Positions 24,437 through 33,740 are shown, counted from the first letter of the stretch. The stretch: DNA of 64,000 nt from Streptomyces eurocidicus (GCF_002891295.1 NZ_LGUI01000002.1:62001-126000), one strand, 5' to 3'. Notes: generated by a model from the letters alone, not told the origin. Made by a program: numbers and translations.

Positions 24437-26443
24437 GTGCGTAGACACCCGCGGGACACCCGCATACCCTGGATCCCCCTCGCCATGGCGGTACTGGCCG
24501 CCCTGACGGCCGCCCTGCTGCCACCGGTGGCGGGCACGGCGAGCGCCGCGACCGCCCGGGGCGGGTCGAACGGCCTGAGCAAACCCGTTTATTCGTACGA
24601 CCGCGCCGTCCGTGAGTCCGTCTGGGTCGACACCGGGGTCGACGGTGACGGCGACGGCCGCACGGACCGCGTCGCCGCCGACATCATCCGCCCCCGCGAG
24701 GCCGCCGAACAAGGCCGCCGCGTACCGGTCATCATGGACGCCAGCCCCTATTACTCCTGTTGCGGACGGGGCAACGAGAGCCAGAAGAAGACCTATGACG
24801 CGCAGGGCGCCCCCGTGCAGTTCCCCCTGTACTACGACAACTACTTCGTACCGCGCGGCTATGCGGTCGTCCTCGTCGACCTTGCCGGAACGAACCGTTC
24901 CGATGGCTGTGTGGACATCGGCGGCCGCTCCGACGTCCAGTCCGCGAAGGCGGTCGTCGACTGGCTGAACGGCCGCGCCCGCGGCTACCGCACCCGCGGC
25001 GGCCAGGACGCCGCCGAGGCGTCCTGGACCACCGGGGCCGTCGGCATGATCGGCAAGAGCTACGACGGCACCGTCGCCAACGGCGTCGCCGCCACCGGGG
25101 TCGAGGGCCTGAAGACCATCGTCCCGATCGGGGCGATCAGCTCCTGGTACGACTACTACTTCGCCAAGGGCGCCGCCCTCTACGACGGCGGCCCCGACGG
25201 CCTCGCCGACCGCGTCGAGGGCCCCGAGGCGCGCGGCCGCTGCCAGGCCGTCCAGCGCGCACTGGCCGAGGGCGCGCCGCGCAACGGGGACCGGACGCCG
25301 CTGTGGGACGCCCGCGACTACGCCCCCGACGCGAAGAACGTCCGCGCCAGCGTGTTCGTCGTGCACGGCATGCAGGACCTCAACGTCCGCACCAAGCACT
25401 TCGGCCAGTGGTGGGACGCGCTCGCCGACGAGGGCGTCGAGCGGAAGATCTGGCTCTCCCAGACCGGCCACGTCGACCCCTTCGACTTCCGCCGCGCGGC
25501 CTGGGTGCCCACCCTGCACCGCTGGTTCGACCACTACCTCCTCGGCTACGACAACGGCGTGGACCGCGAACCGATGGCCGACGTCGAGCGCGCCCCCGAC
25601 CAGTGGTCCACCGACCGCGTCTGGCCCCCGAGCGGCACCCGGACCACGGCCCTGCGGCCCGCCGCCGGCCCCGTCGCCGGCGTCGGCACCCTCGGGCTCG
25701 CCCCCGCGCCGCGCGGCACCACCGCCGAGTTCACCGACGACCCCGGGCTGAACGAGCACGACTGGGCCACCCGCGTCGACGAGGCGACCCCCGGCAAGGC
25801 GGGCTTCACCACCCCGCCGCTCACCCGGGACCTGCGGCTGGCCGGCTCCTCGCGCGTCGAGCTGACCGTCACCCCGTCCACCGCCTCCGCCCACCTCTCC
25901 GCCGTCCTCGTCGACCTCGGCCCCGCCACCATCCGCGACTACGCGGCCACCGGCGAGGGCGTCCGCACCCTCGCCGACCGTGACTGCTGGGGCAGCGGCA
26001 CCCCCGGCGACACCGGCTGCTTCAAACGGACCGAGGCCGACAGGCAAGAGGTCGGCCACACCGTCTTCAGCCGCGGCTGGGCCGACCTCGGCCACTACGC
26101 CGACCCCGCCCCGGCCCGCCCGATCACCCCCGGCAAGCCCTACACGATCACCCTCGACCTCGCCGCCACCGACCACGTCGTCCCCGTCGGCCACCGGCTG
26201 GCCCTGATCGTCGCCGGCACGGACGCGGGCCTCATCGAGCCCGCCTCCACCACCCCGCGCGTCACGATGGACCTGCGCGGCACCACCGCCCGGCTGCCGC
26301 TCGTCGGCGGCTACGCGGCCTTCGCCCGCGCCACCGCGGGCGACCACCGCGCCACGGAGCGGCCCCCGGCCCCCGCCGGCACCCCGCGCCAGGGCATCCG
26401 GCCCCCGGCCACCCTCGACCACCTCCCCACCGGCACCCGCTGA
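24437..26443 (+). CDS. Secreted Xaa-Pro dipeptidyl-peptidase-like hydrolase (S15/CocE)
   Basis: A 668-residue exported alpha/beta hydrolase. The signal peptide is MRRHPRDTRIPWIPLAMAVLAA..., with cleavage near TASAATA. The catalytic triad is visible: Ser208 in GMIGKSYDG, Asp in HGMQDLNV and His in QTGHVDP. The C-terminal jelly-roll domain (VELTVTPSTASAHLSAVLVDLG ... GHRLALIVAGTD) is typical of the X-Pro dipeptidyl-peptidase/cocaine esterase family. GTG 24437 is preferred because it gives a compact signal peptide with charged N-terminus; the longer frame to 24362 adds an unlikely Pro-rich leader. A TACGGT hexamer just upstream hints at a leaderless or short-leader transcript. It is divergent from the M1 peptidase, and both act outside the cell on peptides. 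Confidence 0.87.
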   Translation: MRRHPRDTRIPWIPLAMAVLAALTAALLPPVAGTASAATARGGSNGLSKPVYSYDRAVRESVWVDTGVDGDGDGRTDRVAADIIRPREAAEQGRRVPVIMDASPYYSCCGRGNESQKKTYDAQGAPVQFPLYYDNYFVPRGYAVVLVDLAGTNRSDGCVDIGGRSDVQSAKAVVDWLNGRARGYRTRGGQDAAEASWTTGAVGMIGKSYDGTVANGVAATGVEGLKTIVPIGAISSWYDYYFAKGAALYDGGPDGLADRVEGPEARGRCQAVQRALAEGAPRNGDRTPLWDARDYAPDAKNVRASVFVVHGMQDLNVRTKHFGQWWDALADEGVERKIWLSQTGHVDPFDFRRAAWVPTLHRWFDHYLLGYDNGVDREPMADVERAPDQWSTDRVWPPSGTRTTALRPAAGPVAGVGTLGLAPAPRGTTAEFTDDPGLNEHDWATRVDEATPGKAGFTTPPLTRDLRLAGSSRVELTVTPSTASAHLSAVLVDLGPATIRDYAATGEGVRTLADRDCWGSGTPGDTGCFKRTEADRQEVGHTVFSRGWADLGHYADPAPARPITPGKPYTITLDLAATDHVVPVGHRLALIVAGTDAGLIEPASTTPRVTMDLRGTTARLPLVGGYAAFARATAGDHRATERPPAPAGTPRQGIRPPATLDHLPTGTR

Positions 26444-26543
26444 CCCGCCCGGCCCCTCGGCGGCCCCGCCCGGCCAGGGCGGGGCCGCCACCCGGAAAAC
26501 CCGGTACGGAGCCGCCTCCGCCAGCGGCTACAGTCGAGGGGAT

Positions 26544-28181
26544 ATGAGCACCACTCTCGTCGCCAAGGACCTCGCCGCGGGCCACGGTGACCGCACCCTC
26601 TTCGCCGGCCTCGACCTCGTCGTCGCCCCCGGCGACGTCATCGGCCTGGTCGGCGCCAACGGCGCCGGAAAGTCCACCCTGCTGCGCCTGCTGGCCGGCC
26701 TGGACACCCCCGAGGAGGGCTCCCTCAGGCTCAGCCCGCCCACGGCGAACGTCGGCCACCTGCCCCAGGAGCCCGAGCGCCGCCCCGGCGAGACGGTCCG
26801 CGCCTTCCTCGCCCGCCGCACCGGCGTCGCCGAGGCCCAGACCGCGCTCGACGCCGCCACCCAGGCCCTCGTCGACGGTGCCCCGGGCGCCGACGACGCG
26901 TACGCCCTCGGGCTCGACCGCTGGCTCGCCCTCGGCGGCGCCGACCTCGACGAGCGCGCCGAGGAGGTCACCGCCTCGCTGGGCCTCACCGTCGACCTGG
27001 ACCGGCACATGACCAGCCTCTCCGGCGGCCAGGCCGCCCGCGCCGGCCTCGCGTCCCTCCTGCTCAGCCGCTACGACGTCTTCCTGCTCGACGAGCCCAC
27101 CAACGACCTCGACCTGGACGGCCTCGCCCGCCTGGAGAGCTTCGTCACCGGGCTGCGCGCCGGCACGGTCCTCGTCAGCCACGACCGCGAGTTCCTCACC
27201 CGCACGGTAGACAAGGTCCTCGAACTCGACCTCGCCCAGCAGCAGATCACCCTCTACGGCGGCGGCTACGCCGCCTATCTGGAGGAGCGCGAGACCGCCC
27301 GGCGGCACGCCCGCGAGGAGTACGAGCAGTACGCCGGCACCCGCGCGGCGCTGGAGGCCCGCGCGAACACCCAGCGGAACTGGATGGACAAGGGCGTCCG
27401 CAACGCCCGCCGCAAGGCCACCGACAACGACAAGATCGGCCGCAAGCTGCGCGCCGAGTCCACGGAGAAGCAGGCGGCCAAGGCCCGGCAGACGGAGCGG
27501 CTCATCGAGCGGCTGGACGTCGTCGAGGAGCCCCGCAAGGAGTGGGAGCTCCGCATGGAGATCGCCGCCGCGCCGCGCTCCGGGGCGGTCGTGGCCACCC
27601 TGCGCGGGGCGGTGGCGCGCCGCGGCTCCTTCGCCTTCGGCCCCGTCGACCTCCAGATCGACTGGGCCGACCGGGTCGCCATCACCGGCGCCAACGGCTC
27701 CGGCAAGTCCACGCTGCTCGCCGCCCTGCTCGGCCGGCTGCCGCTGGACGAGGGCGCGGCCTCCCTGGGCCCCGGCGTCGTCGTCGGCGAGATCGACCAG
27801 GCGCGCGGCCTGTTCCTCGGCCCGGACGCCCTGCTGGACGCCTTCGGGGCGGCCGTCCCCGAGCTGGAGCCCGCGGACATCCGCACCCTGCTCGCCAAGT
27901 TCGGCCTGAAGGCGGCCCACGTGCTGCGCCCGGCCGCGACGCTCTCCCCGGGCGAGCGGACCCGCGCGGCCCTGGCCCTGCTCCAGGCCCGGGGCGTCAA
28001 CCTCCTCGTCCTGGACGAGCCCACGAACCACCTCGACCTGCCCGCGATCGAGCAGCTGGAGTCGGCGCTGGACTCGTACGACGGGACGCTGCTGCTGGTG
28101 ACGCACGACCGCCGGATGCTGGACGCTGTCGCTGTGACCAGGCGCCTCGAGGTGTGCGAGGGCCGTGTGACGGAGCGCTGA
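26544..28181 (+). CDS. ABC-F family ATPase
   Basis: A 545-residue soluble protein with two ABC ATPase domains and no membrane segment, i.e. a ribosome-associated ABC-F factor. Domain 1: Walker A GANGAGKST (about 38), signature SLSGGQAAR, Walker B VFLLDEPTNDLD. A charged linker (about 240-330, rich in Arg/Lys/Glu) follows, the P-site tRNA interaction motif region. Domain 2: Walker A GANGSGKST, signature TLSPGERTRA, Walker B LLVLDEPTNHLD. Members either rescue stalled ribosomes or protect them from antibiotics; which applies here cannot be read from sequence. It is transcribed alone. Repeat elements follow it. Confidence 0.9.
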   Translation: MSTTLVAKDLAAGHGDRTLFAGLDLVVAPGDVIGLVGANGAGKSTLLRLLAGLDTPEEGSLRLSPPTANVGHLPQEPERRPGETVRAFLARRTGVAEAQTALDAATQALVDGAPGADDAYALGLDRWLALGGADLDERAEEVTASLGLTVDLDRHMTSLSGGQAARAGLASLLLSRYDVFLLDEPTNDLDLDGLARLESFVTGLRAGTVLVSHDREFLTRTVDKVLELDLAQQQITLYGGGYAAYLEERETARRHAREEYEQYAGTRAALEARANTQRNWMDKGVRNARRKATDNDKIGRKLRAESTEKQAAKARQTERLIERLDVVEEPRKEWELRMEIAAAPRSGAVVATLRGAVARRGSFAFGPVDLQIDWADRVAITGANGSGKSTLLAALLGRLPLDEGAASLGPGVVVGEIDQARGLFLGPDALLDAFGAAVPELEPADIRTLLAKFGLKAAHVLRPAATLSPGERTRAALALLQARGVNLLVLDEPTNHLDLPAIEQLESALDSYDGTLLLVTHDRRMLDAVAVTRRLEVCEGRVTER

Positions 28182-28189
28182 GGCTTTCC

Positions 28190-28290
28190 CCACCCCGCCC
28201 CTTCCCGGAACCGGGGGGCAAGCCCCCGGGCCCCCTTTTCGCGCTCCGCGCGGTGTCCTCAAGCGCCGGACGGGCTGGATTTCGCTCCTG
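28190..28290. repeat. Dispersed intergenic GC repeat, copy 5
   Basis: CCCGCCCCTTCCCGGAACCG followed by a CCCCCGG region and GTCCTCAAGCGCCGGACGGG, in the 323-bp gap between the ABC-F and tex genes. The same blocks occur at 2600 and 7411. Confidence 0.65.
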
Positions 28291-28380
28291 TCCGGGGACA
28301 GCTCTCCCGTGCCACGGGCCGGCTTTTCTGCCCGGTTCCGGGCGACAACTCAGCCCGTCTGGGGGCATCTCCTGGGGGCA

Positions 28381-28400
28381 CCCCCAGCGGTAGCTGGGGG
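28381..28400. terminator. Stem-loop in the ABC-F/tex gap
   Basis: 8-bp perfect arms CCCCCAGC / GCTGGGGG around a GGTA loop between convergent genes. This CCCCCAGC hairpin is another element I recall as common between Streptomyces genes. A sixth copy of the GC repeat, inverted, follows at about 28405-28490. Confidence 0.5.
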
Positions 28401-28404
28401 AGTT

Positions 28405-28490
28405 TGAGCACCGGGGTCCGGGGCGGAGCCCCCCGCGCGGCGGAGCCGCATATCGGATGCTGCGGGAAGGGGCGGGGTGGGGAAGAATCC
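28405..28490. repeat. Dispersed intergenic GC repeat, inverted copy 6
   Basis: CACCGGGGTCCGGGGCGGAG, an inserted GCGGCGGAGCCGC hairpin, then GGGAAGGGGCGGGG. It is inverted relative to copy 5 across about 115 bp. Confidence 0.6.
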
Positions 28491-28504
28491 GCCCCGCCCG
28501 CGCC

Positions 28505-30892
28505 CTACCGGCCCTTCGGGCCGCCCAGCAGACCGGCCCGCCGCAGCGCGTCCGCCATCGCGTCGTTCGCCGGAGCCGGAGCGGCCGCACCGCGCGGCGC
28601 CTCCGCCCGTCGCGGCCGCGGCGCACCACCCCGCCGCTGACCCCCACGGTCCCCACGGTCCCCACGCTCCGCCCGCTCCTGCGGCCCCCCGCCGGACGGC
28701 GCCCCGTCGTCCAGCCGGAGCGTCAGCGAGATCCGCTTGCGCGGGATGTCGACGTCCATCACCTTCACCCGCACGATGTCCCCGGGCTTCACCACGTCCC
28801 GCGGGTCCTTCACGAACGTCTTCGACATCGCCGAGACGTGCACGAGCCCGTCCTGGTGCACACCCACGTCGACGAAGGCGCCGAACGCGGCGACATTCGT
28901 GACGACACCCTCCAGGACCATCCCCGGCGTCAGGTCGCCGATCTTCTCCACACCGTCCTTGAACGTCGCCGTCCGGAACGCCGGGCGCGGGTCGCGGCCC
29001 GGCTTCTCCAGCTCGCGGAGGATGTCGGTGACCGTCGGCAGGCCGAAGGAGTCGTTCACGAAGGTCTCCGGGCGCAGCGAGCGGAGCGCCGTGGTGTTGC
29101 CGATGAGCGCCGCCACCTCCCCGCCCGTCGACTTCACCATCGCCCGCACCACGGGATACGCCTCGGGGTGGACGCTGGACGCGTCCAGCGGGTCGTCGCC
29201 GCCGCGGATGCGGAGGAAGCCGGCGCACTGCTCGTACGCCTTGGGACCCAGCCGGGCGACCTCCTTGAGCGCGCGGCGGGACCGGAACGGGCCGTTGGAG
29301 TCACGGTGGGCGACGATGTTCTCGGCGAGGCCGGAGCTGATGCCCGAGACCCGTGAGAGCAGGGGCGCGGACGCGGTGTTGACGTCGACGCCCACGCCGT
29401 TGACACAGTCCTCCACGACCGCGTCGAGGGAGCGGGACAGCTTCACCTCGGACAGGTCGTGCTGGTACTGGCCGACGCCGATCGACTTGGGGTCGATCTT
29501 CACCAGCTCGGCCAGCGGGTCCTGGAGCCGCCGCGCGATGGAGACCGCGCCGCGCAGCGAGACGTCCAGACCCGGCAGCTCCTGCGAGGCGAACGCGGAC
29601 GCGGAGTACACCGAGGCACCGGCCTCGGACACCATCACCTTGGTGAGCTTCAGCTCCGGGTGACGGGCGATCAGGTCCGTGGCCAGCTTGTCCGTCTCGC
29701 GGGAGGCCGTGCCGTTGCCGATCGCGATCAGCTCGACGCCGTGCTCCCGGGCCAGCCGGGCCAGGGCGGCCAGCGAGGCGTCCCACTTGTTCTGCGGGAC
29801 GTGCGGATAGATCGTCTCGGTGGCGGACACCTTGCCGGTGGAGTCGACGACGGCGACCTTCACGCCCGTACGGAACCCGGGGTCGAGGCCCATCGTGGCG
29901 CGCGTCCCGGCCGGGGCGGCGAGCAGCAGGTCCCGGAGGTTCGCGGCGAAGACCCGGACCGCCTCGTCCTCGGCGGCCTGCCGCAGCCGCAGCCGGAGGT
30001 CGATGCCGAGGTGGACGAGGACCCGGGTGCGCCAGGCCCAGCGCACGGTGTCGCCCAGCCACTTGTCCGCCGGACGGCCCCGGTCCGCGATGCCGAAGCG
30101 GCGGGCGATCGCCAGCTCGTACGTGCTCGGGCCGGCCGCCGCGCCGTCGGCCGCGGGCTCCTCGGGCTCCAGGGTGAGGTCGAGGACCTCCTCCTTCTCG
30201 CCGCGCAGCATGGCCAGCACCCGGTGCGAGGGCAGCTCGGTGAAGGGCTCGGCGAAGTCGAAGTAGTCGGCGAACTTCGCGCCGGCCTCCTCCTTGCCCT
30301 CCCGCACCTTCGCCGCGACCCGCCCGCGCGTCCACATGCGCTCGCGCAGCTCGCCGATCAGGTCGGCGTCCTCGCCGAACCGCTCGGTGAGCACGGCACG
30401 CGCCCCCTCCAGGGCCGCGGCGGCGTCCGCCACGCCCTTCGCCGGGTCGACGAAGGCCGCCGCGGCGGCCGCGGGCGCCACGCCCGGGTCGCGCAGCAGG
30501 CCGTCCGCGAGCGGCTCCAGACCGGCCTCGCGGGCGATCTGCGCCTTGGTGCGCCGCTTGGGCTTGAAGGGCAGATAGATGTCCTCCAGCCGGGCCTTGG
30601 AGTCGGCGGCGCGGATCCGCGCCGCCAGCGCCTCGTCCAGCTTCCCCTGGGAGCGCACCGACTCCAGGACCGCCGTCCGGCGGTCCTCCAGCTCCCGCAG
30701 ATAGCGCAGCCGCTCCTCGAGCGTGCGCAGCTGCGCGTCGTCGAGCATCTCGGTCGCTTCCTTGCGGTAACGCGCGATGAAGGGCACGGTCGACCCGCTG
30801 TCGAGCAGATCGACCGCCGCCTTCACCTGCCGCTCCCGCACGCCGAGCTCCTCGGCGATCCTGCCTTCGATCGACGCCCCAGATGCCGTCAC
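28505..30892 (-). CDS. tex: Tex-family RNA-binding transcription accessory protein
   Basis: A 795-residue Tex/Spt6-like protein. Tex-like N-terminal helices (SIEGRIAEELGVRERQVKAAVDLLDSGSTVPFIARYRKEATEMLDD) lead to the YqgF/RNaseH-like domain (TMGLDPGFRTGVKVAVVDSTGKV, ELIAIGNGTASRETDKL). A helix-hairpin-helix region follows (LLSRVSGISSGLAENIVAHRDSNGPF), then a C-terminal S1 domain (GMVLEGVVTNVAAFGAFVDVGVHQDGLVHVS) and a Gly/Arg-rich tail. Tex proteins bind RNA and RNA polymerase and affect transcription. GTG 30892 is chosen because GGAG lies seven bases upstream; GTG 30898 would have no spacing. It runs alone, in the same direction as the SCO6745-family gene 90 bp upstream. Confidence 0.93.
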   Translation of the reverse strand: MTASGASIEGRIAEELGVRERQVKAAVDLLDSGSTVPFIARYRKEATEMLDDAQLRTLEERLRYLRELEDRRTAVLESVRSQGKLDEALAARIRAADSKARLEDIYLPFKPKRRTKAQIAREAGLEPLADGLLRDPGVAPAAAAAAFVDPAKGVADAAAALEGARAVLTERFGEDADLIGELRERMWTRGRVAAKVREGKEEAGAKFADYFDFAEPFTELPSHRVLAMLRGEKEEVLDLTLEPEEPAADGAAAGPSTYELAIARRFGIADRGRPADKWLGDTVRWAWRTRVLVHLGIDLRLRLRQAAEDEAVRVFAANLRDLLLAAPAGTRATMGLDPGFRTGVKVAVVDSTGKVSATETIYPHVPQNKWDASLAALARLAREHGVELIAIGNGTASRETDKLATDLIARHPELKLTKVMVSEAGASVYSASAFASQELPGLDVSLRGAVSIARRLQDPLAELVKIDPKSIGVGQYQHDLSEVKLSRSLDAVVEDCVNGVGVDVNTASAPLLSRVSGISSGLAENIVAHRDSNGPFRSRRALKEVARLGPKAYEQCAGFLRIRGGDDPLDASSVHPEAYPVVRAMVKSTGGEVAALIGNTTALRSLRPETFVNDSFGLPTVTDILRELEKPGRDPRPAFRTATFKDGVEKIGDLTPGMVLEGVVTNVAAFGAFVDVGVHQDGLVHVSAMSKTFVKDPRDVVKPGDIVRVKVMDVDIPRKRISLTLRLDDGAPSGGGPQERAERGDRGDRGGQRRGGAPRPRRAEAPRGAAAPAPANDAMADALRRAGLLGGPKGR

Positions 30893-30982
30893 GATCACGC
30901 TCCGCTTTCTCTTCGAGCCGCGATCTGCATTGTGGCAGGTGCCGCCGACAGCGCGGCCCGCCACCCGCTGGGGCGCCCCGGC

Positions 30983-31846
30983 TCAGCCCTTGCCGAGGAG
31001 ATCCGCCGGGTAGGCACCCGCGGCGAACGCCGCCGCCGCGAAACCGCCCGCCAGCTCCGTGAGCCTGGCCGTGCCCGCCGCGCCCAGGTGCTCGTACGGC
31101 GCCGCGTCCAGGCGGTCCGTCTCGTCCTCCAGCTCCTTGCGCAGCCCGAGGCCCTCCTCCGTCAGCTCCCCGTCGGCGGCCAGCAACCCCCGCCCGCGCA
31201 GCCGCTCCTGTCCGGCGGTCAGCTCCGCCTCGCTCCAGCCGCGGGTGGCGAGCATCCACTTCGTGCTCATCCCGTGGCCGCTCGCCTGGTGGGTGAGGAG
31301 CGACTCCACGGGGTCGAGCCCGGCCCGCAGCAGCGCCGTCAGGTGCCCGTCGCCGCGGTGCTCGCGCAGCAGGGTGGCGGCGTGCCAGAAGGCGAGGTGC
31401 GGCGCCTCGGGGACGGGCAGGTCCGCGTGGGCGGCGTACAACGGGCGGGCGGCGGGGGAGCACGCCTCGGCGGCGCGCAGCGCCAGCTCCGCCGCCTCGG
31501 CCATGTCCGCCGAGGCCACGGCCTCCTCGCCGAGCAGCCTGCGCAGGGTGACGTCGACCCCGCGCAGCCGGGCCGCGAGGACGGCCTCCGGCGCGGCCGT
31601 GTCCCAGACCGCCGGGACGTGCCGGGCGACCAGCGCGGGCGCGAAGCCGTAGAACGTCGCGGTGACCGCGCCCGCGCCGACCCGGCCGAGGGCGGCCGCC
31701 CGGGACGCGAAATAGGCGGCGCGCCGGTCCGTGACGCCGATCGCCGCCATCTCCGTGAGGAGGTCGGGGGAGAAGTACACGGTGGAGTGCACGGGGTTGA
31801 GGGCGTTGTGACAGCGACGGCCGGCGCGCGGCGGAAGAGTGGTCAT
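30983..31846 (-). CDS. SCO6745-family protein of unknown function
   Basis: A 287-residue soluble protein of an actinomycete family that I recognise by name from S. coelicolor (SCO6745 family). It is largely alpha-helical and Ala/Leu-rich. Recognisable stretches are CHNALNPVHSTVYFSPDL near the start, GRVGAGAVTATFYGFAPALV, LAFWHAATLLREHRGDGHLTALL and GHGMSTKWMLATRGWSEAELTAGQERLRGRGLL, with the last resembling a winged-helix wing region. No enzymatic motif is evident. The N-terminal CHNALNP and the GDGH motif could be ligand contacts. The function is unknown. It lies next to tex and divergent from the GlxA-type gene. Confidence 0.8.
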   Translation of the reverse strand: MTTLPPRAGRRCHNALNPVHSTVYFSPDLLTEMAAIGVTDRRAAYFASRAAALGRVGAGAVTATFYGFAPALVARHVPAVWDTAAPEAVLAARLRGVDVTLRRLLGEEAVASADMAEAAELALRAAEACSPAARPLYAAHADLPVPEAPHLAFWHAATLLREHRGDGHLTALLRAGLDPVESLLTHQASGHGMSTKWMLATRGWSEAELTAGQERLRGRGLLAADGELTEEGLGLRKELEDETDRLDAAPYEHLGAAGTARLTELAGGFAAAAFAAGAYPADLLGKG

Positions 31847-31856
31847 GGCCGCACGC

Positions 31857-31872
31857 TACCGACTGGTTGGTA
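31857..31872. promoter_or_regulatory. 16-bp near-palindrome in the SCO6745/GlxA divergent gap
   Basis: TACCGACT/GGTTGGTA, one mismatch in eight pairs, sits 11 bp upstream of the SCO6745-family start. The ACCRACNGGTTGGT form resembles operators bound by TetR-type repressors. No TetR gene is nearby, so the regulator would act from elsewhere. Confidence 0.4.
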
Positions 31873-31967
31873 TGGCGGGAAGGGGATTGCCACGAGATGG
31901 CACCATGGCAGGAAAGGTGGGGTATCCGTCATTGCGGCTGTTCCGGGGGCGCGGTCAGGATGGTCCC

Positions 31968-32939
31968 ATGACGCCCTGCCGCACCGTGCTCATCGTCCTC
32001 TTCGAGGGCGTCCAGAGCCTCGATGTCACCGGCCCGCTCGAAGTGTTCGACACACCTCGGGTGGTGACCGGCGAGCCGGCGTACGAGGTGCGCACCGCGA
32101 CGCTCGACGGCGGGCCCGTCCGTACCAGCAGCGGCCTGAAGCTGACGCCCGACGTCGCGCTCCCCGCCGCGGAGACCCCGCACACCCTGCTCGTCCCCGG
32201 CGGTGAGGGCGTCCACGACCTGGCACCCGGCCTCCTCGCGTGGCTCCGCGAGCGGGGGCCGGAGGCCGAGCGGCTGGTCTCCGTGTGCACCGGGACGTTC
32301 GTGCTCGCCGCGGCCGGGCTGCTCGACGGCCGCCGCGTCACCACCCACTGGGCCTTCTGCGACACGCTGGCCGACCGGCACCCGGCCGTGCGGGTGGAGC
32401 CCGACCCCATCTACGTACGCGACGGCAAGGTCGCCACCTCGGCGGGCGTCACGGCCGGCATCGACCTCGCGCTCGCCCTCGTCGAGGAGGACCTGGGCCG
32501 GGATCTCGCCCTCGCCGTCGCCCGCGGCCTCGTCGTCTTCCTGCGCAGACCCGGCAACCAGGCCCAGTTCAGCGCCCAGCTCGCCGCCCAGAGCGCCCAC
32601 CGCAGGCCGCTGCGGGACGTCCAGCAGTGGATCGCCGAGCATCCCGACGGGGACCTGTCCGTGGACTCCCTCGCGGCCCGCGCGAACCTCTCGCCCCGGC
32701 ACTTCGCCCGCGCCTTCCGCAGCGAGGTCGGCATGACACCCGGCCGCTATGTCGACCGGATCCGCCTGGAGGCCGCGCGCCGGCTCCTGGAGGACACCAC
32801 CGACGGCGTCGAGGAGATCTCCCGCGCCTGCGGCTACGGCACACCGGAGGCCATGCGCCGGGCCTTCATCCGGACGCTCGGCACCGCGCCCGCGGAGTAC
32901 CGGCGGCGCTTCCGGCCCCTGACGCTCCTCACGGCCTGA
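31968..32939 (+). CDS. GlxA/FtrA-type AraC-family transcriptional regulator
   Basis: A 323-residue regulator. The N-terminal DJ-1/PfpI-like domain (1-~180) keeps the nucleophile-elbow form VSVCTGTFVLAAAGLLDGRRVTTHW. The C-terminal AraC double helix-turn-helix contains LSVDSLAARANLSPRHFARAFRSEVGMTPGRYVDRIRLEAARRLLED and ISRACGYGTPEAMRRAFIRTLGTAPAEYRRRF. In this family the amidotransferase fold acts as a sensor rather than an enzyme. ATG 31968 follows AGGATGG. The next gene, 83 bp downstream, encodes a stand-alone protein with the same DJ-1/PfpI fold, so the two may respond to or act on the same small molecule. Confidence 0.9.
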   Translation: MTPCRTVLIVLFEGVQSLDVTGPLEVFDTPRVVTGEPAYEVRTATLDGGPVRTSSGLKLTPDVALPAAETPHTLLVPGGEGVHDLAPGLLAWLRERGPEAERLVSVCTGTFVLAAAGLLDGRRVTTHWAFCDTLADRHPAVRVEPDPIYVRDGKVATSAGVTAGIDLALALVEEDLGRDLALAVARGLVVFLRRPGNQAQFSAQLAAQSAHRRPLRDVQQWIAEHPDGDLSVDSLAARANLSPRHFARAFRSEVGMTPGRYVDRIRLEAARRLLEDTTDGVEEISRACGYGTPEAMRRAFIRTLGTAPAEYRRRFRPLTLLTA

Positions 32940-33022
32940 CGCCGGCCACCCGGGAGCCGCCACCGGCGGCCTTTCCGACCCGATCCCCTCTCGCCTGATC
33001 CCGTCCGACCGAAGGGAACACC

Positions 33023-33643
33023 GTGCAGATCGCCATCCTGCTCTACCCGGGTTTCACCAGCCTCGACGCCATCGGGCCGTTCGAGACGCTCAGCCGCCTC
33101 CCCGGCGCCGAGACCGTCCTCGTCGCCGAGCGCCCCGGCCCCGTGCGCAACGAGTCCGACAACCTCGCCCTCGTCGCCGAGGCCGCGCTGACCGAGGTCA
33201 CCCGGCCCGACATCCTCGTCGTCCCCGGCGGGGCCGACACCAGCGGCGCGATGGCGCCCGGCGCGGTCCAGGACTGGCTGCGCGCGGTCGACGCGACCAC
33301 GACCTGGACGACGTCCGTGTGCACCGGCTCCCTGATCCTCGGCGCCGCCGGGCTGCTCAAGGGCCGGCGCGCCACCTCGCACTGGCTGGCCCTGGATCAG
33401 CTGGCCTCCTTCGGCGCCGAGCCGACGGGGGAGCGCGTGGTCACGGACGGCAAGTACGTGACCGCCGCCGGTGTCTCGTCCGGCATCGACATGGGGCTGA
33501 CGCTCCTGGGCCGCATCGCGGGCGACCGTGCCGCCCAGAGCGTGCAGCTGCTCATCGAGTACGACCCGCAGCCGCCGTACGACGCCGGGTCGCCGGAGAA
33601 GGCCCCGGCCGACCTCGTGGCCGAATGGCGCGCCACGATGTGA
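33023..33643 (+). CDS. DJ-1/PfpI family protein (isonitrile hydratase-like)
   Basis: A 206-residue glutamine amidotransferase-fold protein. Features: IAILLYPGFTSLDAIGPFETL at the N-terminus with the conserved Asp, VPGGADT, the Cys nucleophile elbow TSVCTGSLILGAAGLLKGRRATSHW, and YVTAAGVSSGIDMGLTLLGRIAG. This pattern matches the ThiJ/PfpI subgroup that includes isonitrile hydratase, but sequence alone does not fix the reaction. It starts with GTG 33023 after AAGGGAACACC. It lies 83 bp after the GlxA-type regulator and probably shares its transcript. Confidence 0.87.
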   Translation: MQIAILLYPGFTSLDAIGPFETLSRLPGAETVLVAERPGPVRNESDNLALVAEAALTEVTRPDILVVPGGADTSGAMAPGAVQDWLRAVDATTTWTTSVCTGSLILGAAGLLKGRRATSHWLALDQLASFGAEPTGERVVTDGKYVTAAGVSSGIDMGLTLLGRIAGDRAAQSVQLLIEYDPQPPYDAGSPEKAPADLVAEWRATM

Positions 33644-33691
33644 CCCCCGAAGCCCGCGGTGGTCCGGCACGGGGGTCCGGACCATCGCACC

Positions 33692-33740
33692 CATGGCGCC
33701 TCCCGGGACATAAAATGGATATGTCCCGGGAGGCGTCATG
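33692..33740 (+). promoter_or_regulatory. Long inverted repeat over the ribosome-binding site and start codon
   Basis: Perfect 16-bp arms at 33697-33712 and 33720-33735 with a seven-base A-rich loop; allowing one G-T pair the arms reach 33692 and 33740. The 3' arm contains the GGGAGG ribosome-binding site and the ATG of the next gene. In RNA the site would be buried in a hairpin; in DNA the loop region holds a TAAAAT -10-like hexamer, so it could instead be an operator. No other element is seen between the two genes. Confidence 0.65.
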
